The translations under genes were made by a program, and so were the position numbers. A stretch of 52,666 bases of DNA. It comes from Brevibacterium permense. GTDB lineage: Bacteria; Actinomycetota; Actinomycetes; Actinomycetales; Brevibacteriaceae. The stretch lies in NCBI RefSeq assembly GCF_013280495.1, contig NZ_JABSSX010000017.1:1-52666 (forward strand), in the 5' to 3' direction. Under the pieces are notes generated by a model. The model made no database searches, was not told the origin of the DNA, and was given only the letters and a program-made list of their open reading frames with translations. Each line of letters starts with the position of its first letter. The first letter of the stretch is position 1. Positions 43,932 through 52,666 of this stretch are shown one piece after another.

Positions 43932-45071
43932 GTGAACGCGGAAGCATCCCCCTTGAAGTTCAAAGTCAATCGCGACGTTCTCGCTGACGCTGTTGCCTGG
44001 GCGACCAAGACTCTGCCCAACCGTCCTTCCGCTCCGGTCCTCACCGGTATTCTCATCACCGCAGAAGCCGGCGGCACAGTGCGTCTGGCCGTCTTCGACT
44101 ACGAAGTCTCATCCCGCGTCGAGATCGTCGCCGACGTCGCCTCCGCAGGAACGGTCCTGGTCTCTGGACGTCTGCTCGCCGACATCTCCAAGGCTCTGCC
44201 GAACCAAGAGGTCACCCTCGAACAGATCGATGCGAAGGTCGACGTGACCTGCGGATCCTCGCGCTTCTCACTCATGACGATGCCTGTGGCCGAATACCCC
44301 GCGCTGCCGCAGATCCCCGACGACTCCGGCACCGTTTCGGCCGGCGAGTTCCAGAACGCCGTCTCACAGGTCACGATCGCGACCTCGAAGGACGACACAT
44401 TGCCGATCCTCACCAGCGTGAGAGTCGAGATCGAGGGCGAGAAGGTCACGATGCTCGCCACCGACCGCTACCGTCTGGCCGTTCGCGAGTTCACCTGGAA
44501 CCCGGGACGCCCCGATGTCTCGGCTGTGGCCCTGTTGCGCGGACGCACGCTCTCCGATGTCTCGAAGTCCCTCGGCGGCGATGTCACGATCGGCCTGAGC
44601 ACCGATGCCGGCAAGGACCTGATCTCCTTCACCTCGGCGGGTCGGGTCACCACCTCGCTGCTCATCGAGGGCGAGTACCCGAAGGTCCGCTCGCTGTTCC
44701 CGGATTCGGTTCCGATCCACGCCATCGTCGAAACCGCCGTGCTGCGCGAAGCCGTTCGCCGTGTCTCGCTCGTGGCAGAACGCAACACCCCGCTGCGCTT
44801 CGAGGTCACCGACGGTATGCTCACCCTCCACGCCGGCACCGGTGACGACGCTCAGGCCTCCGAAGCCGTCGAAGCCACCCTCCAGGGCGACGAGATCACC
44901 GTCGGCTTCAACCCGCACTACATCGCCGAAGGTCTCGCCGCTGTCGAGAGCCCGTACGTGAACTTCTCCTTCACGCAGCCGATGAAGCCGGTCATCATCT
45001 CCGGGCAGAAGGAACTCGACGGTCCTGCCGACGAGTCCTATCGCTATCTGCTCATGCCCACCCGCATCTGA
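43932..45071 (+). CDS. dnaN: DNA polymerase III beta subunit (sliding clamp)
   Basis: GTG at 43932 with AAGGAG five bases upstream was chosen over a longer open frame, and gives 379 residues beginning VNAEASPLKFKVNRDVLADA. Three clamp domains follow, ending in the conserved RYLLMPTRI. The clamp tethers the replicative polymerase to DNA. The recF ATG follows the stop directly, with no spacer. Confidence 0.97.
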   Translation: MNAEASPLKFKVNRDVLADAVAWATKTLPNRPSAPVLTGILITAEAGGTVRLAVFDYEVSSRVEIVADVASAGTVLVSGRLLADISKALPNQEVTLEQIDAKVDVTCGSSRFSLMTMPVAEYPALPQIPDDSGTVSAGEFQNAVSQVTIATSKDDTLPILTSVRVEIEGEKVTMLATDRYRLAVREFTWNPGRPDVSAVALLRGRTLSDVSKSLGGDVTIGLSTDAGKDLISFTSAGRVTTSLLIEGEYPKVRSLFPDSVPIHAIVETAVLREAVRRVSLVAERNTPLRFEVTDGMLTLHAGTGDDAQASEAVEATLQGDEITVGFNPHYIAEGLAAVESPYVNFSFTQPMKPVIISGQKELDGPADESYRYLLMPTRI

Positions 45072-46208
45072 ATGTGGATATCCCGACTCTCCCTGCGTGA
45101 CTATCGGTCGTATCCGGAGCTCGACCTCGAGTTCTCACCCGGAGTCACCACATTCGTGGCCGACAACGGGACCGGGAAGACCAATATCGTCGAGGCGATC
45201 GGGTATCTCGCCCATCAGCGCTCCCACCGGGTGGCCTTCGACGCTCCGCTCGTCCACGAGGGCCGACCGGCCGCGACGGTGTCCGCACTGGTCAACAGAG
45301 ATCAGCGGCATGCCACCGTTGAGGTGACGATCCAGGCCAAAGGCGCCAACCGGGCCCGGGTCAACCGCAATGCGGTGAAACTCAAGGACATCCTCGGCCT
45401 CGTGACCTGTGTCGTCTTCGCTCCCGAGGACCTCAGCCTGGTCCGCGGTGAACCGGCCGAACGCCGGTCGTGGATCGACACGCTCGTCGTGGCGCGCAAT
45501 CCGCGCTTCGCCTCGATCATCACGGACTTCGAACGGGCACTCAAACAGCGCAATGCGCTGCTCAAACGGCTCCGCGAGGACCGCGATCCCGGCCTCGAGG
45601 CGACCCTCGACATCTGGAACATGGCCTATGCGGACTCCGCCGCCGAACTCGTCTACGGGCGACAGCGAATCCTCGCCGATATCGTCGAACCGCTGCAGAC
45701 GAACTTCGCCTATATCGCAGCCGATGCCCGGCTGGAACGGCAAGGCGCCCACATCGCCTACGATTCGCGCATCGACTACTCGCAGGCCGCATCCGCTGCC
45801 GACTGCAAGGAGCTGCTGCTGGCGGCCCTCGATCGTCGCCGGACGACTGAGATTGAGCGCGGACTGACCCTGCACGGACCCGGTCGCGATGATCTGTCCC
45901 TGATGATCGGAACCCATCCGGCGAAGGGCTACGCCTCTCACGGAGAGACCTGGTCGCTGGCGCTGGCTATGCAGCTGGCAGGTTGGGATCTGCTCTCCGC
46001 CGATGCCGGAAGCGCCGCCGAACAGCCGATCCTCGTCCTCGATGACGTCTTCGCCGAACTCGACACCGGTCGGCGGCAGCGTCTGGCTTCCAGGGTGACA
46101 TCGGCCGAACAGGTATTCATCACCGCTGCCGTCGACTCCGATCTGCCCGATGGTCTCGAAGGAATCCGGATCGACCAGTCCCGACTCCTGCAGAGCGGCA
46201 CCGCATGA
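45072..46208 (+). CDS. recF: DNA replication and repair protein RecF
   Basis: The 378-residue SMC-like ATPase has Walker A in VADNGTGKTNIVEAIGYLAH, a signature region near HGPGRDDLSL, and Walker B with D-loop in LVLDDVFAELDTGRRQRL. It starts MWISRLSLRDYRSYPELDLE. RecF helps load RecA at gaps. It abuts dnaN and overlaps dciA by 4 bases. Confidence 0.96.
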   Translation: MWISRLSLRDYRSYPELDLEFSPGVTTFVADNGTGKTNIVEAIGYLAHQRSHRVAFDAPLVHEGRPAATVSALVNRDQRHATVEVTIQAKGANRARVNRNAVKLKDILGLVTCVVFAPEDLSLVRGEPAERRSWIDTLVVARNPRFASIITDFERALKQRNALLKRLREDRDPGLEATLDIWNMAYADSAAELVYGRQRILADIVEPLQTNFAYIAADARLERQGAHIAYDSRIDYSQAASAADCKELLLAALDRRRTTEIERGLTLHGPGRDDLSLMIGTHPAKGYASHGETWSLALAMQLAGWDLLSADAGSAAEQPILVLDDVFAELDTGRRQRLASRVTSAEQVFITAAVDSDLPDGLEGIRIDQSRLLQSGTA

Positions 46209-46717
46209 GCGGCATCGACCGGGACTACTCCACTCCCGTCGCCGCACTCGAAGCCCTCGACCGAGTCCGCCGGATGGAGGTCACCGAAGCGAAGTTCGTT
46301 CGCAGCCGTCGCCGTTCCCGCCTGCGCGGCGAAGCCGTCTACTCCGGGTCGGGTCGAGACGGCCGTGACCCGAAGACCGTGTCGTCCGTGCTCGGGTCGC
46401 TCATCACGGACCGCGGCTGGTCGTCCTCACTGGACATCGGCAAGGTGCTCGGCCGGTGGCCCGACCTCGTCGGACCTCAGGTGGCCCAGCACGCGACTCC
46501 CGTTGACTTCTCTCCTCCCCTGCTCGTCATCGCCGCTGACTCGACGACCTGGGCGACCCAGCTGCGGGTGCTCAAACCGACGATCCTGCGCAGACTCGAG
46601 GAAGGGCTGGGCTCGGCGACGATCACCGAGATCGAGATCAAGGGGCCGCAGGCACGCAGCTTCAAACGCGGTCGACGATCGGTGGCCGGCCGCGGACCCC
46701 GGGACACATTCGGGTGA
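46205..46717 (+). CDS. dciA: DciA-like protein (DUF721)
   Basis: The 170-residue protein has a basic N-terminal region and the DUF721 domain at about residues 58-150 (WSSSLDIGKVLGRWPDLVGP, then VIAADSTTWATQLRVLKPTI). This corresponds to Rv0004. DciA proteins load or activate the replicative helicase DnaB in bacteria without DnaC. The ATGA overlap with recF shows coupling. The C-terminal tail is basic. Confidence 0.88.
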   Translation: MSGIDRDYSTPVAALEALDRVRRMEVTEAKFVRSRRRSRLRGEAVYSGSGRDGRDPKTVSSVLGSLITDRGWSSSLDIGKVLGRWPDLVGPQVAQHATPVDFSPPLLVIAADSTTWATQLRVLKPTILRRLEEGLGSATITEIEIKGPQARSFKRGRRSVAGRGPRDTFG

Positions 46718-46897
46718 AATCGGCAGCCGCCTCGGCGAAATTCGGGGAAGTATCACTGGATTTCTGAGAAGAACACAGAGGGCCTTAAACGGCCATAGCC
46801 GCTACCTCACCTGTCCGGGGGTACATCTGCGGCACGAAAATTCCGGAAATACGCCTTCACAGGCCGCTTACGGGCATTTCAGCGTGCGGCGCGGTAG

Positions 46898-48934
<2,037 letters not shown>

Positions 48935-49074
48935 TCTTCCGTCCTCACCGGGCAGCCGCCTCGGTGAGGGTGGGAGACCGGATGCACCGCACCCATTCTT
49001 TGAACGCACAAATCGCCGCCGTACACGGCTGAGATCCAGCCGGACACGGTACGAACACAAGGGAAGAGCCCACA

Positions 49075-51642
49075 TTGGCCGACGAGAACGATATCGGAAC
49101 AGAAATCAACCGGATCGAACAGGTTGATCTCAACCTCGAGATGCAGAGGTCGTACCTCGATTACGCGATGAGCGTGATCGTCGGCCGTGCCCTGCCCGAC
49201 GTCCGCGACGGACTCAAGCCCGTCCATCGCCGCGTGCTCTACGCGATGTTCGACGGCGGCTACCGCCCCGATCGCAACTTCTCCAAGTGCTCGCGCGTCG
49301 TCGGCGACGTGATGGGCCAGTACCACCCGCACGGTGACACGGCGATCTACGACGCCATGGTCCGCCTCGTGCAGCCGTGGACGATGCGCTACCCACTCGT
49401 GGCCGGTCAGGGCAACTTCGGCTCCCCGGGCGACGACGGAGCGGCCGCACCGCGTTATACCGAGTGCAAGATGGCGCCCCTGGCCATGGAGATGGTCCGG
49501 GACATCGAAGAAGGCACCGTCGACTTCCAGGACAACTACGACGGCCGCAACCAGGAACCCATGGTTCTGCCCTCCAGGTTCCCGAACCTGCTGGTCAACG
49601 GCTCGGCCGGCATCGCCGTGGGTATGGCCACGAACATTCCTCCGCACAACCTGCGAGAGGTCGCCCAGGGCGCACAGTGGCTGCTGTCCCACCCGGAGGC
49701 GAGCAAGGAAGAGGCGCTCGAAGCCCTCCTCGGCCTCATCAAGGGACCCGATTTCCCGATGGGCGCGACGGTCCTCGGCCGCAAGGGCATCGAAGACACC
49801 TATCGCACCGGTCGCGGATCGATCACCCAGCGAGCTGTCGTCGAAGTCGAAGAGATCCAGGGCCGCACCTGCCTCGTCGTCACCCAGCTGCCGTACATGG
49901 TCAACCCGGACACCCTGGCCGCGAAGATCGCCTCCTATGTCAAGGACGGCAAGGTCGCCGGCATCGCCGATCTGCGCGACGAGTCCTCGGGTCGCACCGG
50001 TCAGCGCCTGGTCATCGTGCTCAAGCGCGATGCCGTGGCCAAGGTCGTGCTCAACAACCTGTACAAGCACACGTCGCTGCAGGAGAACTTCTCCGCGAAC
50101 ATGCTGGCTCTCGTCGACAGCGTGCCGCGCACACTGAGCATCGACTCGTTCCTGCGCCTGTGGGTCAAGCACCAGATCGAAGTCATCGTCCGTCGCACGC
50201 AGTTCCGTCTGCGCAAGGCCGAGGAACGCGCGCATATCCTGCGCGGCTACCTCAAGGCCCTCGACGCCCTCGACGAGGTCATCGCCCTGATCCGCCGCTC
50301 CCCGTCCTCGGACGAGGCACGGACCGGACTGATGGAGCTGCTCGAGGTCGATGAACTTCAGGCCAATGCGATCCTCGACCTGCAGCTGCGCCGACTGGCC
50401 GCACTGGAGCGACTGAAGATCCAGGAAGAGGCCGAGAAGATCGAGCAGCAGATCGCCGAGTACAACCACATCCTGGCAACCCCGGCTCGCCAGCGTGAGA
50501 TCGTGTCCGAGGAACTCGACGAGATCGTCGAGCGCTACGGTGACGATCGCCGGACGAAGATCCTCGCCGGATTCGACGGTGATGTGTCCATGGAGGACCT
50601 CATCCCCGAGGAAGAGGTCGTCGTCACGATCACCCGCGGCGGTTACGCGAAGCGGACCCAGACTCACCTCTACCGGGCCCAGCACCGCGGCGGCAAGGGC
50701 ATCAAGGGCGCGGCACTGCGCGGCGACGACGTCGTCGAACAGTTCTTCGTCACCTCGACCCACAACTGGCTGCTGTTCTTCACGAACACCGGTCGCGTGT
50801 ACCGGGCGAAGGCCTATGAGCTGCCCGAGGGCTCACGGGACGCCAAGGGCCAGCACGTGGCGAACCTGCTCGCCCTCCAACCGGGTGAGACGATCGCACA
50901 GGTGCTGTCGATTCGGGACTACGAGGTAGCCGACTTCCTCATCCTCGCCACCCGGTCCGGTGTGGTGAAGAAGACCCGCCTGAGCGAGTACGACTCCAAC
51001 CGCACCGGCGGTGTCATCGCCATCAACCTGCGCGAATACAAGGGTCAGCCCGATGAGCTGGTCTCGGCCCGCATCGTCGGTGCCGAGGATCACCTGCTGC
51101 TGATCTCGCGGAAGGGCATGTCGATCCGCTTCGCCGCCGATGACGAGTCGATCCGTCCCCTGGGCCGAGTCACCGGTGGCGTCACCGGTATGAAGTTCAA
51201 GGACGACGACGAGCTGCTCACGATGGACGTCGTTCGGCCGGACACCCACGTCTTCGTCGTCACTGAAGCCGGGTTCGCCAAGCGCACCCCGGTCGACGAG
51301 TACCGCCTGCAGGGGCGCGGCGGTCTGGGAATCCGGGTTGCGAAGATCACCGAACAGCGCGGAGACTTGGTAGGCGGACTCATCGTCGAGGACGGTGAGG
51401 AGGTCCTCGTGGTCATGGAGCGAGGTAAGATCGTTCGGTCGAGCATCGATGAAGTTCCGGCGAAGGGACGCAACACCATGGGTGTGGTGTTCGCGAAACC
51501 GGATAAGAAAGATCGTATTATCGCAGTGACCCGTGGTCCCGAAGCCGAGGTCGAAGACGAGATCGAAAGCGAAGACGATGCCGAAGTCCCGGAAGGTGAG
51601 GTCGCAGAGCCTCAGACCGGCAACGAGGATGTGGAAGAGTGA
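49075..51642 (+). CDS. gyrA: DNA gyrase subunit A
   Basis: The 855-residue protein starts at TTG with GGGAAGAG upstream. The breakage-reunion domain has [20 protein letters not shown] and the catalytic Tyr in [11 protein letters not shown]. The C-terminal wrapping domain shows the GyrA-box region [13 protein letters not shown]. The tail is acidic ([20 protein letters not shown]). The residue equivalent to E. coli Ser83 is Thr. It overlaps the DUF3566 gene by 4 bases. Confidence 0.98.
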   Translation: MADENDIGTEINRIEQVDLNLEMQRSYLDYAMSVIVGRALPDVRDGLKPVHRRVLYAMFDGGYRPDRNFSKCSRVVGDVMGQYHPHGDTAIYDAMVRLVQPWTMRYPLVAGQGNFGSPGDDGAAAPRYTECKMAPLAMEMVRDIEEGTVDFQDNYDGRNQEPMVLPSRFPNLLVNGSAGIAVGMATNIPPHNLREVAQGAQWLLSHPEASKEEALEALLGLIKGPDFPMGATVLGRKGIEDTYRTGRGSITQRAVVEVEEIQGRTCLVVTQLPYMVNPDTLAAKIASYVKDGKVAGIADLRDESSGRTGQRLVIVLKRDAVAKVVLNNLYKHTSLQENFSANMLALVDSVPRTLSIDSFLRLWVKHQIEVIVRRTQFRLRKAEERAHILRGYLKALDALDEVIALIRRSPSSDEARTGLMELLEVDELQANAILDLQLRRLAALERLKIQEEAEKIEQQIAEYNHILATPARQREIVSEELDEIVERYGDDRRTKILAGFDGDVSMEDLIPEEEVVVTITRGGYAKRTQTHLYRAQHRGGKGIKGAALRGDDVVEQFFVTSTHNWLLFFTNTGRVYRAKAYELPEGSRDAKGQHVANLLALQPGETIAQVLSIRDYEVADFLILATRSGVVKKTRLSEYDSNRTGGVIAINLREYKGQPDELVSARIVGAEDHLLLISRKGMSIRFAADDESIRPLGRVTGGVTGMKFKDDDELLTMDVVRPDTHVFVVTEAGFAKRTPVDEYRLQGRGGLGIRVAKITEQRGDLVGGLIVEDGEEVLVVMERGKIVRSSIDEVPAKGRNTMGVVFAKPDKKDRIIAVTRGPEAEVEDEIESEDDAEVPEGEVAEPQTGNEDVEE

Positions 51643-52511
51643 GCGATAGCAAACAGCCAGGCTCAGGCAAGATCATACGCACGTCGAGCGGCTCGACCCG
51701 TCTGACGGCCGGATCGTCGAAGTCCGACGACAAGTCGGCTGCAGCAAGCGGTTCAGGTTCGAACCCCAGCGCGAATTCCGGGTCGGGAACCGGCGCGAAA
51801 CAGGGATCCGGCTCCAGTCGCGGCTCTTCGGGACCGAACAGCCAGAACGCCACCGTCGTCGCACCTCCCGCTCCGAAGGCCTCGCCGAAGCCCAACCGGG
51901 CACCCTCGGCGGGCTCAACGCCATCGGCACACACCGGCTCTCAGGGATCGGGGGCTCAGACCGGATCCCAGGGATCCGGCGCACCGACTTCCGGTTCACA
52001 GGGATCGGGCTCCCAGGGATCGGGCGGCGGCAATCGCGGCGCCACCTCGGTGATGGGAAATGCCGCGAACACCGTCCGCGCGAGCTCCGGCAGCGTGAAG
52101 ATGGGTGTGAAGAACATGGTCGACAGCGGGAAGGGCAAGAAGAAAAAGGGCCCCCGCACCGTCCGCCTCACCGTCTCCGCGGTCGACCCGTGGTCGGTCA
52201 TGAAGATGTCGTTCCTCATGTCCGTGGCGATCGGCATCGCCACGATCGTCGCCTTCATCGTCCTGTGGGTCGTGCTGCAGGCGACCGGTGTGATGAGCGG
52301 CCTCGAATCGACGATGAGCGAGCTCGCCGGTGCAGAGTCGGCCGAGCGGATCGTCGGCATCTTCGGCTTCGGCCGAGTCGTTGCGGCCGGCTTCATCATC
52401 GCGGTCATCAACATCGTGCTGATGACGGCGCTGTCGACGCTGGCGGCCTTCATCTACAACATCGGCTCCCTCATCGCCGGCGGATTCAGCCTCACCCTCA
52501 CCGACGACTAA
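51639..52511 (+). CDS. DUF3566 membrane protein (Rv0007-type)
   Basis: The 290-residue protein has a disordered N-terminal half (Ser/Gly/Gln/Pro rich, with repeated GSQGSG units at about residues 100-130). The C-terminal DUF3566 domain (about 175-290) begins [20 protein letters not shown] and has two TM segments ([20 protein letters not shown] and [20 protein letters not shown]). It starts at GTG overlapping gyrA. The partner position matches Rv0007. The function is unknown; a link to the divisome or envelope has been suggested for relatives. Confidence 0.88.
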   Translation: MSDSKQPGSGKIIRTSSGSTRLTAGSSKSDDKSAAASGSGSNPSANSGSGTGAKQGSGSSRGSSGPNSQNATVVAPPAPKASPKPNRAPSAGSTPSAHTGSQGSGAQTGSQGSGAPTSGSQGSGSQGSGGGNRGATSVMGNAANTVRASSGSVKMGVKNMVDSGKGKKKKGPRTVRLTVSAVDPWSVMKMSFLMSVAIGIATIVAFIVLWVVLQATGVMSGLESTMSELAGAESAERIVGIFGFGRVVAAGFIIAVINIVLMTALSTLAAFIYNIGSLIAGGFSLTLTDD

Positions 52512-52517
52512 TTGCTA

Positions 52518-52567
52518 CCTGACGGCGGCTCAGCAACCTCGCGCGAGGTTGCTGAGCCGCCGTCAGG
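52518..52567. terminator. Perfect 50-bp palindrome, probable bidirectional terminator
   Basis: The 25 bases from 52518 are the exact reverse complement of the 25 bases from 52543, with no spacer. The stem begins CCTGACGGCGGCTC and its centre is CTCGCGCGAG. It begins 7 bases after the DUF3566 stop and ends 16 bp before the IS110-like frame on the other strand, so it could stop both convergent transcripts. The flanks are only modestly T rich. Confidence 0.75.
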
Positions 52568-52582
52568 ATCCTTCTATGTCTG

Positions 52583-52666
52583 TCAAGCGGCTTGGCCGAT
52601 CGGTTTCGTGGCCTCGAGAATCCGATACACAGAACGAGCCACGTGACGCTTCATACACCGGATCGT
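52583..52666 (-). mobile_element. IS110-like transposase, C-terminal end (partial)
   Basis: The frame is open from the window edge and ends in TGA; it encodes 27 residues starting TIRCMKRHVARSVYRILEAT. This resembles the C-terminal RxLKRxxAxxVYRxL pattern of IS110-family (DEDD) transposases. Only the tail is visible, so the family is tentative. Whether the element is complete cannot be judged. Confidence 0.5.

Overview
The window is the chromosomal replication-origin region of a high-GC Actinobacterium. The gene order (cca, Nudix, DUF6049, murJ, trxB, trxA, cwlM-like, parB, parA, rsmG, jag, yidC, yidD, rnpA, rpmH, dnaA, dnaN, recF, dciA, gyrB, gyrA, DUF3566) follows the mycobacterial Rv3907c to Rv0007 order closely. 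Codon use, the efeUOB locus with a DtxR-type box, and the lack of mycobacterial sigM at its usual place point to the Micrococcales. Brevibacterium is my best guess, by inference only.

Layout. 1-121 is the tail and right end of an ISL3-type insertion sequence. 122-760 is mostly non-coding, with a possible 33-aa gene ending at a terminator and an unexpected cluster of DnaA boxes. 759-5292 holds minus-strand membrane genes: a 4-TM protein, a truncated FtsX-like permease, an intact FtsX-like permease with its ATPase, and a DUF445 protein. 5579-12688 is plus-strand: a methyltransferase, argE-type deacetylase, DUF2945, DUF488 and efeUOB iron uptake. 13211-18792 is minus-strand: rplI, rpsR, ssb, rpsF, a GT87-like membrane protein and the class A PBP. 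19238-22528 holds an acyl-CoA synthetase and cca. 22669-32356 is plus-strand: Nudix, DUF6049, murJ, pseudokinase, trxB, trxA and a CwlM-like protein, largely cell-wall precursor export and its control. 32357-35153 is a 2.8 kb gene-free stretch with nine parS sites; a tenth lies in the 3' end of parB. 35154-41272 is the minus-strand parB to rpmH block. 41273-43931 holds dnaA flanked by two DnaA-box-rich intergenic regions. 43932-52511 is the plus-strand dnaN to DUF3566 block. A perfect 50-bp palindrome and the 3' end of an IS110-like transposase close the window.

How it fits together. Genes flanking dnaA diverge from it, as expected at an origin. The segregation machinery (ParA, ParB, parS) sits about 7-9 kb from dnaA. 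Its most unusual parts are the dense parS array in otherwise gene-free DNA and a ParB with a linker of about 365 residues between its ParA-contacting N-terminus and its CTPase domain. I regard this centromere arrangement as the most interesting system here. The other notable points are the distal DnaA-box cluster, a CwlM homologue without the amidase zinc ligands, and a murJ/pseudokinase pair that is fused in mycobacteria but separate here.
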